The notes beneath the pieces are model-generated. The model saw only the letters and a list, made by a program, of their open reading frames with translations, searched no databases and was not told the origin of the DNA. A stretch of DNA of 64,000 nt from Flavobacterium branchiicola (GTDB lineage: Bacteria > Bacteroidota > Bacteroidia > Flavobacteriales > Flavobacteriaceae), in the NCBI RefSeq assembly GCF_018383905.1, contig NZ_JAGYWA010000004.1:372001-436000 (forward strand). The letters are read 5' to 3'. Made by a program: the position numbers and the translations under genes. Shown here one piece after another: positions 43,111 to 51,429 of the stretch; the stretch's first letter is position 1, and each line of letters begins with the position of its first letter.

Positions 43111-44541
43111 ATGGATTTGAATAAATTTCCTTTGTTTTATAATAGAGAACCATTGATTTTTATTAATGATTTTGAGAAAAGTAAAAAAGGAGTATTAAGA
43201 AAATCAAAAGCATTTTTAGATGGAATTGATGATGTAAAATTATTTAGTAATAAAAAGAATTTTAGAATTGAATATGATAGATTTAATATAGGCCAAAGAA
43301 ATTTTGGAATAGGGAAACAAATTCAAAATGTAAAATTTGATTATGCAGAAAAAAAAATAATATTTAAAAGTCTTTTTATTGACAGATGTTCAAGTGAAAA
43401 TACGGGAGGGTCCGTAAACCAAATATGTAGTGAAGGATTTTCAAAATCAAAAAGACAATATTTTAAATTAGTTATTCCAACTTCGGAGTCATTGGATTTA
43501 CATTTTCAAATTGAGAATGTTTTATTTTTAAATGATAGTGGCAATACTTCAGTTGTAGCTACAAAAATTAATTTAGAAGATGATGAAATATTTATTTTAG
43601 AAGATAAGGATGAATTTAAAAATCGTTACATCATAATCGAATCTAAAAAAAAACAAACTTATGATGAATTTAGTAATAAAACTTTTTCAATCAGGGTTGC
43701 TTTAGGGTATGTGATTGGTTATTTTCCAGGGAATAAGGGATACTTTTTTTCATATTCAAATCAAAAGAGAGAAAAATTTAACAATTTTTATTTTTCAACT
43801 TTAAGAGAGGATATTAAAACAATAATGAATCCGATTAATATCAATGCATACACTAGGTTATATGAAAGACCTAAACAGGCTGAAAAGTATTATAAATCAG
43901 GAATATTAAAGAAACTTAAGATAAAAAGCTTTTCTTTTTTGTGTAATAAACTGCTCACTGATGATAACTTTTTAGCAACGATTTTATTAATCATTGAATC
44001 TACTAAAGCAAGTCTCATTTTTCGACCAGGTGGATATTCAATTGCTTTAGAAACTTTGTCTGATGTTATAATTGGAAATGAAAAGGTAAAAATCGCTCCT
44101 ATAAGTTCTAAAAGAGATTTTAAGGAACTTAGAAATGAACTTATTGAAGTTTTAAATAAACATTCAAAAAAAGAATCTTATGAGGATGTAAATACTTTAA
44201 AGGTAAGATTAGAGAATCTTAATCAAATAACTAATTTAGAAAGTCTAAAAAAGCCATTTTCTATTTTAAATATTAATTTATTGGATGAAGATATAAAAGT
44301 GATTAAATCTAGAAATGATTTTTTGCATGGAAGAGTGCCTGATTTCAAAAATGCAGGAGAAAATCGTTCAATAGAATTAAAAGATTATGATTTATTTTAT
44401 GCGAGTGTTCGGCTGTATACTTTGTTAAATGTTTTGATATTTAAAATGATTGGTTTCGATAATTATATTTTGAATTATCCTAAAATTTATGAGAAGGATA
44501 CGAAATATAAAGTAAAAGAAGCTTGCTATAGAAAAGTTTAG
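43111..44541 (+). CDS. Probable HEPN-domain RNase (ApeA-like layout)
   Basis: 476 residues. A large N-terminal part (about 1-270), rich in beta strands, is followed by a helical C-terminal part. There VIKSRNDFLHGRVPD gives R401-x4-H406, the catalytic motif of HEPN ribonucleases. The layout resembles the anti-phage protein ApeA, though I cannot confirm the family. The gene is visibly more AT- and Lys/Asn-rich than its neighbours and sits between two related nucleotidyltransferase genes, suggesting later insertion. It could supply the RNA cuts that the island repairs, or be a defence effector. Confidence 0.6.
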   Translation: MDLNKFPLFYNREPLIFINDFEKSKKGVLRKSKAFLDGIDDVKLFSNKKNFRIEYDRFNIGQRNFGIGKQIQNVKFDYAEKKIIFKSLFIDRCSSENTGGSVNQICSEGFSKSKRQYFKLVIPTSESLDLHFQIENVLFLNDSGNTSVVATKINLEDDEIFILEDKDEFKNRYIIIESKKKQTYDEFSNKTFSIRVALGYVIGYFPGNKGYFFSYSNQKREKFNNFYFSTLREDIKTIMNPININAYTRLYERPKQAEKYYKSGILKKLKIKSFSFLCNKLLTDDNFLATILLIIESTKASLIFRPGGYSIALETLSDVIIGNEKVKIAPISSKRDFKELRNELIEVLNKHSKKESYEDVNTLKVRLENLNQITNLESLKKPFSILNINLLDEDIKVIKSRNDFLHGRVPDFKNAGENRSIELKDYDLFYASVRLYTLLNVLIFKMIGFDNYILNYPKIYEKDTKYKVKEACYRKV

Positions 44542-44568
44542 ATAAATAAAAAATGTTTTAAAGAATAG

Positions 44569-45630
44569 ATGACTATCCAAGATTTAAAATCCAAAAACCT
44601 AATCCTTTTCGAAGTTATTTCGGGAAGTAAATCTTTTGGGTTAAATACACCAACATCCGATACCGATATTAAAGGAGTTTATTATCTGCCAAAAGAAAAA
44701 TTCTTTGGGTTAGATTATATTCCGCAAGTTAGTAATGAAACCAATGATGAGGTGTATTACGAAATTGGTCGTTTTGTAGAATTGCTGCTTAAAAATAATC
44801 CTAATATTTTAGAGATTTTAGCTTCGCCGGAAGATTGTATTTTATACAAACATCCGTTAATGGAGAAGTTAAAAATTGAAGATTTTTTATCGAAACTCTG
44901 CAAAGATTCTTTTGCAGGTTATGCAGTAACGCAAATCAAAAAGGCAAGAGGCTTAAACAAGAAAATTGTAAATCCGTTACCGAAGGAAAAGAAAAGTCTT
45001 TTAGATTTTTGTTATGTTTTAGAAGATTATAAAACAGTTTCAGTTTTAGAATTTTTAGCCGAAAATAATTTAAAACAAGAACAAATTGGTTTGGTAGATT
45101 TATCCAATTCAAGAGGAATGTTTGCGATGTTTTATGATCACGAAAAAGCTTTAGGTTATAAGGGAATCATTCAAAAAGAAAATTCTAACGAAGTTTCTCT
45201 TTCGTCTATTCCTAAAAACGAAAAACTAATAGGTTATTTATCTTGTAACCAAGATGGTTATTCTAAATATTGTAAAGAATATACAGAATATTGGAGTTGG
45301 ATTGAGAAACGAAACGAAGATCGATATAACACTAACCAAAAACACGGAAAAAATTACGACAGCAAAAATATGATGCATACAATCAGACTTTTGCAAACCG
45401 CAGAACAAATTCTTTCAACAGGAAAATTAAATATTAGAGTTTCAAATCGAGAGGAATTATTAAACATAAAAGCAGGAAATAAAGAATATGATGATTTACT
45501 TGAAATGGCAGATAATTTAATTGCTTCAATAGAGAATCTTCATCAAATAACAATACTTCCTGAAAAACCGGATGAACAAAAAGCCATTCAAACTTTAATA
45601 GAAATTCGAGAACAATTATATCACAATTAA
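44569..45630 (+). CDS. Second YcgL-type (COG3541) nucleotidyltransferase
   Basis: 353 residues. EVISGSKSFGLNTPTSDTDIKGVYYLP keeps the SGS-x-S/A-F/W-G...DTD signature of the COG3541 group, and the helical region that follows is longer than in the copy at 42341. KNYDSKNMMHTIRLLQTAEQIL near residue 265 is a typical C-terminal family segment. It is the last gene of the island on this strand, before a 258-base gap. Confidence 0.85.
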   Translation: MTIQDLKSKNLILFEVISGSKSFGLNTPTSDTDIKGVYYLPKEKFFGLDYIPQVSNETNDEVYYEIGRFVELLLKNNPNILEILASPEDCILYKHPLMEKLKIEDFLSKLCKDSFAGYAVTQIKKARGLNKKIVNPLPKEKKSLLDFCYVLEDYKTVSVLEFLAENNLKQEQIGLVDLSNSRGMFAMFYDHEKALGYKGIIQKENSNEVSLSSIPKNEKLIGYLSCNQDGYSKYCKEYTEYWSWIEKRNEDRYNTNQKHGKNYDSKNMMHTIRLLQTAEQILSTGKLNIRVSNREELLNIKAGNKEYDDLLEMADNLIASIENLHQITILPEKPDEQKAIQTLIEIREQLYHN

Positions 45631-45722
45631 TAATCTCTATCTTTGTTTTTCTTTTTGATTTACCATTAAAACACAAAAAAAATTAAAAAGTAAGTTTTTT
45701 CTTTCTTTTTGAAATAAAAGAA

Positions 45723-45730
45723 TATCTTTG
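45723..45730 (+). promoter_or_regulatory. -7 box TATCTTTG before the pseudoknot leader
   Basis: Perfect TAnnTTTG. No good -33 TTG at the usual distance (the nearest, 45709-45711, is 11 bases away). Transcription from here would start within a few bases of the first stem at 45734. Confidence 0.55.
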
Positions 45731-45733
45731 CGA

Positions 45734-45869
45734 TGCAAAACAATCAAAGGAGAAATCCTTAAAACTTTTTTAAGTTAACATAAACGAATACCTCGTCACG
45801 GTGAAGGAACAGGAAACTGTCCTAAATCATTCCTTTGAATGTTTTGCACACCTAAAGCGAGGTATTCGT
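45734..45869 (+). ncRNA. Pseudoknot-capable structured 5' leader
   Basis: Stem 1: TGCAAAACAATCAAAGGA (45734-45751) pairs 17 of 18 with 45831-45848. Stem 2: ACGAATACCTCG (45784-45795) pairs 12 of 12 with CGAGGTATTCGT (45858-45869). The order 1, 2, 1', 2' is that of a pseudoknot. Small hairpins lie inside (AAGGA-GAAA-TCCTT, AACTT-TTTT-AAGTT, ACAG-GAAA-CTGT). The last strand ends 19 bases before the ATG of the next gene, so it is likely a cis-acting leader. I do not recognise a known riboswitch or ribozyme class. Confidence 0.7.
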
Positions 45870-45888
45870 GCATCTAAAATTTTCTATT

Positions 45889-46161
45889 ATGCAAAAAGAA
45901 AATCAAAAACCAACACATCGTGATGTAGTGCCATCCGTACTTAATTTCCTTTCAGACGAAATGTTTGAGGGAGATTACAAAGAACAGCCATTGTATTTGC
46001 AGGAAATCTTCGAGCTACTCCTGCATACAGAATTTGGCGACGATCAGCATTTAAGGCAAAAAATGCTAAGCTGCTTAAGAACAAGCAGAAATCTGGCAGA
46101 AGCTTTAGCTCCGTTTTCAGACAAGCAAATTTATAAGGCTTGTAGCAGTATAAAAGGCTAA
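45889..46161 (+). CDS. Small hypothetical protein behind structured leader
   Basis: 90 residues from ATG 45889; the longer frame from 45868 would start inside the leader stem. Soluble, helical and slightly acidic (YLQEIFELLLHTEFGDDQHLRQKMLSCLR). No recognised family. The conserved-looking structured leader directly upstream implies regulated expression. Confidence 0.65.
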   Translation: MQKENQKPTHRDVVPSVLNFLSDEMFEGDYKEQPLYLQEIFELLLHTEFGDDQHLRQKMLSCLRTSRNLAEALAPFSDKQIYKACSSIKG

Positions 46162-46181
46162 AACAAAACCATTAAACAACC

Positions 46182-46218
46182 AAACCCTGCAAATATCTAG
46201 TTTGCAGGGTATTTTAAT
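46182..46218 (+). terminator. Recurrent terminator, copy 1
   Basis: AAACCCTGCAAATATCTAG then TTTGCAGGGT and a T-rich tail. Near-identical copies are at 46902 and 53154. Confidence 0.8.
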
Positions 46219-46266
46219 GTTATAATTCAGTAATAGAATAATTCGTATCTTTGAACTTTAAATTTC

Positions 46267-46890
46267 ATGAAAAATGAACTACAAAATATCATTTCAGGAA
46301 AGAGCCAAGTTAGGCATGGAAATTCTATCCAAACAATCTCCCGTTACCTTAGAAAAAGCAAGAGCGCAGGCAGAGAGACTGAGTCAAGTAAGCAAATCAA
46401 AAGTGAAGAAACAACGTTAATAAAACAATTCTGTGACAGGAATGGTTTTTGGATTACTTCAATCAATATAAATGCTTTTATTTCTTCAGGAGCAGAGCAA
46501 AAAGTTTACCTTCAAAATAAACATAAAGTAATAAAGCTAAATGACAGTATTTACTACGAAACTTGGGAAGATTATTTCAATAATTTATTATTAAATAATT
46601 ATTTTTTCCCTGATACAGCATATCAATTAATTGGATTTTTTGAACAAGAAGATGTACTTTTTGCTGTAGTTGAGCAAAAATTTGTGGAATCTGATAGTGA
46701 TACGGAGCTAAAAGATGTAAAACAATTTTTAATCTCAAATGGCTTTATTAATACTAGAAACAACGATTATTTTAATCCCCAATTAGGTATTATCCTTGAA
46801 GATCTTCATGACGAAAATGTTTTGACTTTTCAAGACAATTTATTTTTTATAGATACCGTTTTCTATCTCACTGAGAATTTTTATAAATAG
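46267..46890 (+). CDS. Polyvalent-type protein kinase-like protein
   Basis: 207 residues. Opens with ELQNIISGKSQVRHGNSIQ and SRYLRK; the middle, AEQKVYLQNKHKVIKLND, looks like a kinase lysine strand, and IILEDLHDENVLTFQDNLFFID resembles a degenerate catalytic loop (H-D-x-N) and metal-binding D. This matches the putative polyvalent protein kinase domain of phage and mobile-element polyvalent proteins, which in Bacteroidota is often found alone. A phage or plasmid origin is likely. Activity uncertain. Confidence 0.7.
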   Translation: MKNELQNIISGKSQVRHGNSIQTISRYLRKSKSAGRETESSKQIKSEETTLIKQFCDRNGFWITSININAFISSGAEQKVYLQNKHKVIKLNDSIYYETWEDYFNNLLLNNYFFPDTAYQLIGFFEQEDVLFAVVEQKFVESDSDTELKDVKQFLISNGFINTRNNDYFNPQLGIILEDLHDENVLTFQDNLFFIDTVFYLTENFYK

Positions 46891-46901
46891 AAAAAAAACT
46901 A

Positions 46902-46938
46902 AAACCCTGTAAATATCAAGTTTGCAGGGTATTTTTTT
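46902..46938. terminator. Recurrent terminator, copy 2
   Basis: AAACCCTGTAAATATCAAG then TTTGCAGGGTATTTTTTT, between converging genes. Confidence 0.8.
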
Positions 46939-46956
46939 ATCACAAAAATTGAAATT

Positions 46957-47742
46957 CTAATTCTGTAAAGGATATACAAATAGTAAACAAGTTCCTTTTT
47001 GCGCAGGAACGATTTTAAAAGTACCTTTTATGGCTTCCATTCTTAGGGACATATTGGTTAAGCCATTTCCCTTTTGAAGTGTGTCTGATAATCCATTTCC
47101 GTCATCTTTAACTGTGATCTGAAAATTAATTTCGGTTTGCTCAAATGCAATATTCATGTTATTTGCCTCGCTATGTTTATACACATTATGAACGGCTTCC
47201 TTTATTGCCAAAAAAAGATTTCGTCTGGCTTTTACAGATAAATTAGTTTCTTTTTCGGGAACGGTCAAATTAAATTGCGAATCGATATTGGTTTTACTCA
47301 GAAAGCGTTTGATGTACAAAGTGGTATATTCTATAAAATTTCCGACTGTATCATTCTGAGAATTTAAGCTCCAGAGAATTTCGCGCATGGCTAAATTCAT
47401 CTCTTCAGATGTATTGATGATAGCTTCCAGATCTTCAGAATAATTTTCCTGGGGCATTTTATATTTTAAAAACTCAGCCTGCAATTTTATAGCCGAAATT
47501 CCGGCACCCAAATCATCGTGCATATCTTGCGAAATACGTTCTCTCTCGAGCTGAATTGCTTTTTGGCGTTCTAATTCTTTTTGGAGCAATTGGTTCTGAA
47601 ATTCGCTTTCTTTTATTTGGTTTTTCTGCTGCTGAATGAGTTGTTTTTTGTTGTAGATAAAAACCATCATAATAATAAAACACACAAAGAGCAGCATTAT
47701 CATCATGGCGATAATAAAGGTTAGTTTTATAGCTGGGTCCAT
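46957..47742 (-). CDS. Sensor histidine kinase (HisKA_3/LuxR-partner type)
   Basis: 261 residues: one N-terminal transmembrane segment (about 8-30), a coiled coil (33-65), and a dimerisation/phosphoacceptor helix ERERISQDMHDDLGAGISAIK with phospho-His H75. A compact ATPase domain follows (NLFLAIKEAVHNVYKHSEA for the N box, VKDDGNGL for G1, KGNGLTNMSLR for G2). No periplasmic sensor domain, so the signal is probably sensed in or through the membrane. Its start overlaps the preceding membrane-protein gene by 16 bases, and the response regulator is first in the same operon. Confidence 0.9.
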   Translation of the reverse strand: MDPAIKLTFIIAMMIMLLFVCFIIMMVFIYNKKQLIQQQKNQIKESEFQNQLLQKELERQKAIQLERERISQDMHDDLGAGISAIKLQAEFLKYKMPQENYSEDLEAIINTSEEMNLAMREILWSLNSQNDTVGNFIEYTTLYIKRFLSKTNIDSQFNLTVPEKETNLSVKARRNLFLAIKEAVHNVYKHSEANNMNIAFEQTEINFQITVKDDGNGLSDTLQKGNGLTNMSLRMEAIKGTFKIVPAQKGTCLLFVYPLQN

Positions 47743-48389
47743 TTGTCTGTTTTTTTTATGTTTTTTGAGATTGTTTCGTATTTAAGTAGCGCTTTAAAAA
47801 ATAGAAGATACATGATACAGTTGATAGCAAATAAAAAATCTATAAGTAAGTCTAAAAAAGGGTTGTCTTTATTTTTTAAGAAATATCTTGGAATAACTCT
47901 AAATATAAAATAACAGCTCCAGAGGAGTAAACCTGTTGAAATCCAGAAATTTGGATCATCTGTGATTTTAGTTTCAGATGGTGAATTAATTTTATGATAA
48001 AACCACAACATCGTATATAAAATATAAAATAGTGGTAAAACGGTGAATATCTCTGATTCTAATTTTTTTCCTAAGAATATTGTTGAGATTAAAATATAAA
48101 TCAAAGGAAGTAATGATAATTGGACGATTTTGTTTCTTAGATTTTTGTCGAATAGTCTGGAATAATAAAACAAAAAAAATAAAATGCAGAATGTACTGTA
48201 AACAAAATAATGGAAACTGTATTGGGAGTCTGGATTTCTAAAAAGAATTATCTCTGATATTAGTTCTACCAGAAAAGTAGCAAAAAGATATACGAACAAA
48301 TAGTTTTGGCTAGAAAGACTAAATTTTCTAACCAAAACTATTGATTTGTAAAATGTTAAAAGTAATATTACTTCATAGATGTAATTCAT
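47727..48389 (-). CDS. Polytopic membrane protein in two-component operon
   Basis: 220 residues with about six or seven hydrophobic segments and short loops. No motif recognised. It overlaps the histidine-kinase gene by 16 bases and the upstream gene by 1 base, so all four genes of the operon are translationally linked. A natural guess is a membrane input module for the kinase, which has almost no sensor part of its own. Confidence 0.65.
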   Translation of the reverse strand: MNYIYEVILLLTFYKSIVLVRKFSLSSQNYLFVYLFATFLVELISEIILFRNPDSQYSFHYFVYSTFCILFFLFYYSRLFDKNLRNKIVQLSLLPLIYILISTIFLGKKLESEIFTVLPLFYILYTMLWFYHKINSPSETKITDDPNFWISTGLLLWSCYFIFRVIPRYFLKNKDNPFLDLLIDFLFAINCIMYLLFFKALLKYETISKNIKKTDKWTQL

Positions 48390-49048
48390 TAAGGTTTAAG
48401 GTTTCCTAGATCGTAACCTTCGCTTTCACCATATAGGCCATTTTTTTTATTAAATATGGCATGAACGCAAAAAGCAATTCTATTCTTTCTCTCTGTAAAA
48501 CGATCTGAAAGTTTAGGGTCTTTATTAGTAGGTGAATACTTAAACATATTGAATTTTAAACTATAAATATCAGGGATGTTTAGTCTCATTTCTTCTAAGT
48601 AAAAATTAATTTCGTTTAAGGAATATGAAATTAAAGTGTCTTTTTTATTTTTAGGATGAGTTGGTAATTTTGCTCCTATTCCATTCACAAAATCAATTTT
48701 CATTTCTCTGAAATCTTTCTTTGTTATACTATCATTTTCTAAGATATATAAAACATCATCGTCAATAAGATTGTTTGCTTTTATATCACACTCTTCATTA
48801 TCAGAAAACGATAGACCCAGATTTAGAGCTCTACCTTTTTGAATGAAATAAAATTTGCAAAACATCTTACTTTTATTATTTTTAAGTATTTCTTCAAATG
48901 TTTTTAAATCTAATAAAAAACTTTTGGTTAGTTCTTCAATCCCAATATTTTTATAGTTGTCCATAAAAATTTTTTCGATCTCTGGATCAATTTTTTTGAC
49001 AAAGTCAATTGTATCAATACTTTTTTGTTGTAATTTTTCTAATTCCAT
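48389..49048 (-). CDS. Hypothetical protein in two-component operon
   Basis: 219 residues, soluble, charged, helical N-terminus (LEKLQQKSIDTIDFVKKIDPEIEKIF) and a more mixed C-terminus. No family recognised and no signal peptide. It overlaps the membrane-protein gene by 1 base and follows the response regulator by 5 bases. Confidence 0.6.
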   Translation of the reverse strand: MELEKLQQKSIDTIDFVKKIDPEIEKIFMDNYKNIGIEELTKSFLLDLKTFEEILKNNKSKMFCKFYFIQKGRALNLGLSFSDNEECDIKANNLIDDDVLYILENDSITKKDFREMKIDFVNGIGAKLPTHPKNKKDTLISYSLNEINFYLEEMRLNIPDIYSLKFNMFKYSPTNKDPKLSDRFTERKNRIAFCVHAIFNKKNGLYGESEGYDLGNLKP

Positions 49049-49053
49049 GATTT

Positions 49054-49683
49054 CTAGTTTTTGGGGTTAAATTTGTTAATAGCTTCAATTTTATTGTTTA
49101 CTTGTAGTTTTCTGTAAATATTGCCAATGTGTTTTTTTATGGTGTCGATTGTAACGTTTTTTTTATCTGCAATTTCCTTGTAAAGCAGTCCTTGCGCGAG
49201 GAGTTCAAGAACTTCTTTTTCGGTTATAGTCAATAATGACAATGTTTGTACTTGTACTTTTGATTCCTGAAAATGTTGTAAAACGCGTTTTGCAATTGTA
49301 AAACTCATTGGTGCGCCGCCGTTATGTGCTTCGAGAATGGCCTGAATAATTTTATCAAGAGGATCGCCTTTTACGAGATAACCGCTTGCACCGGCACGCA
49401 AAGCCGAAAAGATTTTTTCGTCGTTTTCAAAACTGGTGCACATTATAAAATGAGTTCCTGGCATGAGTTCTCTTAACTCAAAAACAATATCAATTCCAGA
49501 TAAATCCTGCAGGTTTATGTCCATTAAAACCACGTCTGGTTCTAAGGCTTGCAGTTTTTGCAAAGCGGTTTTGCCATTAAAAAATTGGGCAGTACATTCC
49601 ATGTCTTTCTGAAAATCGATTATGTTTTTCAGAGCCTGACTATAATTTTTATCGTCTTCTACTATGGCAACTTTTATTTTCAT
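49054..49683 (-). CDS. NarL/FixJ-type response regulator
   Basis: 209 residues: receiver domain with acidic pocket VEDD (residues 8-11), phosphoacceptor D55 in VVLMDINLQDLSG and the later Lys in VKGDP; then a LuxR-type helix-turn-helix at about 145-205 (LTITEKEVLELLAQGLLYKEIADKKNVTIDTIKKHIGNIYRKL). First gene of a four-gene operon with the kinase last. The inverted repeats at 49731 and 49812 in the divergent region are likely its binding sites. Confidence 0.92.
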   Translation of the reverse strand: MKIKVAIVEDDKNYSQALKNIIDFQKDMECTAQFFNGKTALQKLQALEPDVVLMDINLQDLSGIDIVFELRELMPGTHFIMCTSFENDEKIFSALRAGASGYLVKGDPLDKIIQAILEAHNGGAPMSFTIAKRVLQHFQESKVQVQTLSLLTITEKEVLELLAQGLLYKEIADKKNVTIDTIKKHIGNIYRKLQVNNKIEAINKFNPKN

Positions 49684-49730
49684 GTGCTAACATTTTCATC
49701 ACAAAGTTGTACAATATCCCTACTTCTTAC

Positions 49731-49833
49731 AATTACCCTTTTGGGTGATATTCGCAATTAAGCTTAATATGGATAAACTTACAAAAAAAAGATATAGGAT
49801 TTCATGAAAAAAATATCACCCGAAAGGGTAATT
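49731..49833. promoter_or_regulatory. Inverted pair of operator-like repeats
   Basis: The 22-base repeat AATTACCCTTTTGGGTGAT(ATT) at 49731-49752 matches the reverse complement of 49812-49833 with one mismatch. Each half is itself an ACCC-N4-GGGT palindrome. The right copy ends just before the -33 box of the gene at 49892, and the left copy is 48 bases before the response-regulator start. Layout fits binding by that regulator and control in both directions. Confidence 0.75.
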
Positions 49834-49835
49834 GA

Positions 49836-49863
49836 TTGATATAGTGTTCTCAGAATACATTTG
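49836..49863 (+). promoter_or_regulatory. Consensus promoter of the surface-protein gene
   Basis: TTG (49836-49838), 17 bases, TACATTTG (49856-49863), placed 28 bases before the ATG at 49892 and right after the operator-like repeat. Confidence 0.75.
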
Positions 49864-49891
49864 AAATGTTTAACCAAAAACATTAGAAATC

Positions 49892-51319
49892 ATGAAAACA
49901 ACATTATTTAACCTATGCTTTTTAATTTTTGGATGTATTAGTTATGGCCAAGTAACTACCAAAAATATAATTATCGATTTGAATAAACCGCATGTCGATA
50001 TTCAAGCCTGCGAAGATTCATCATGCAGAACTTTTGCAAATACCAAGTGTAAATGTAAAGTTATAATTAAAACGCAAAACACTGCTGAAACAAATGAAAG
50101 TGACTCTGGAAACGATCAAAATTCACCCCCAAAGACAACTGCAACTGCAACTTCAACTTCAAAGCCTGCAAAAAGTGCGGATACAATTTACGAATGCAAG
50201 AGAAAAAGTAAATGGCTTTCTATACAATCTAGGGATTTGCTTGCTATAAAATTGATTAATGGTAACCCTCTAAAATATACTTATAAAATTGACACCAAAA
50301 ATCTCTCTTTTTTTAATGATAAAAATATAAATGCTGAGGAAGTAAAAGAAGAAGCGAAAAATGGAGGTGGCTCATCGAAAGGATTGACTAAAAAGCCTCT
50401 GAAAGAAATTCTAACTAATAATGAAGAATTAATTAAAGCTATTGATAATTTAAATATCGAAGTAGAAAGCTTGTATAAAATTTTAACCCAAAAAAACACT
50501 CTTCTTGAAAGTGATTATGCCAAAAGAGAAAAGTTTCTTACTGACGCAAAAGAAAATTTGAAACGAAGCTATAGTTTAATAAATGACTTAGAACAATATA
50601 AAACTAATTCTCAATATAAAAAGACTAACGAGAAATTGCTCCTAACAAAAGAAAAAGCAGAAAAAAGTGTCGATGGTATTATACAGAAATTCTATACTAT
50701 AGATTTAGATGTTCATACTTTACCAATTGATGTACAAGGAAAAAACATTGATGTTGTAGAATTTAAACTACATCGTTTTGATAAAACAACCAAGGAAGAG
50801 GATATCAATTTTGCTCCAAATCCTTATAATATTTGGATCAGAGGCGGTTTAAAAATTGATGTTAGTGCTGGAATATTTTTTACTTCGCTGTATGATGAAG
50901 AATATGATAAAAGAGATGATCCAGCAATTCCAGATAACAAAATAATCACTCTAAAAAATAGTGGTGATTATGATATTGCGTTTGGTACTACAATAAATAC
51001 CTATATCCGAATGAATTCGTGGGTAGTTCCAACACTTAATTTTGGGGCGGTATTAACCAAAAGTGAAAAGCTACAGGTGCTTTTTGGAGTTGGTGCCATA
51101 TTAGGAAAACAAGAACGTATAATTTTTTCCACAGGCGTTTCTATGGGGAAAGTAGATAGAATTGCAGATTCTTACACAAATGGCGGTTCTTATAATTTAG
51201 GAACTACAGGAACTGTACCCACACAAAGCCAATTTGATTTTGGACACTTTTTTGGAGTAACATACAATTTATCTAAAGTAAAGAAAATCAGTCTCGATAA
51301 AGGAATTGAAGAAAATTAA
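49892..51319 (+). CDS. Exported protein with coiled coil and barrel-like end
   Basis: 475 residues with a signal peptide (LFNLCFLIFGCISYGQ). Then a Cys/Thr/Ser-rich part (CEDSSCRTFANTKCKC, TATATSTSKPAKSAD), a long helical/coiled-coil segment (about 150-260), and a beta-rich C-terminal part that looks like an outer-membrane barrel (GDYDIAFGTTINTYIRM, LQVLFGVGAILGKQERIIFSTGVSMGK). Family not recognised. Its promoter sits next to the operator-like repeats, so it is a likely direct target of the two-component system. Confidence 0.65.
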   Translation: MKTTLFNLCFLIFGCISYGQVTTKNIIIDLNKPHVDIQACEDSSCRTFANTKCKCKVIIKTQNTAETNESDSGNDQNSPPKTTATATSTSKPAKSADTIYECKRKSKWLSIQSRDLLAIKLINGNPLKYTYKIDTKNLSFFNDKNINAEEVKEEAKNGGGSSKGLTKKPLKEILTNNEELIKAIDNLNIEVESLYKILTQKNTLLESDYAKREKFLTDAKENLKRSYSLINDLEQYKTNSQYKKTNEKLLLTKEKAEKSVDGIIQKFYTIDLDVHTLPIDVQGKNIDVVEFKLHRFDKTTKEEDINFAPNPYNIWIRGGLKIDVSAGIFFTSLYDEEYDKRDDPAIPDNKIITLKNSGDYDIAFGTTINTYIRMNSWVVPTLNFGAVLTKSEKLQVLFGVGAILGKQERIIFSTGVSMGKVDRIADSYTNGGSYNLGTTGTVPTQSQFDFGHFFGVTYNLSKVKKISLDKGIEEN

Positions 51320-51429
51320 TAACTACAAACCATTCTCAATTTCTTAAAACAAACAATCCTAATTAGGTTGTTGCACATAAAATTTTAAAGTTTTACAAAT
51401 CAAATTTTTAATCATTAAAATCAATTGCT

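Noticed and set aside
31080..45630. RtcB ligase expected in an RNA-repair locus
   Set aside because: No RtcB protein is encoded; sealing would rest on the two ATP-dependent ligases.
45734..45869. HDV-like or twister ribozyme, or type III toxin-antitoxin RNA
   Set aside because: Stem lengths (18 and 12) and strand order do not fit the HDV or twister consensus, and there is no array of short pseudoknot repeats with a ToxN gene.
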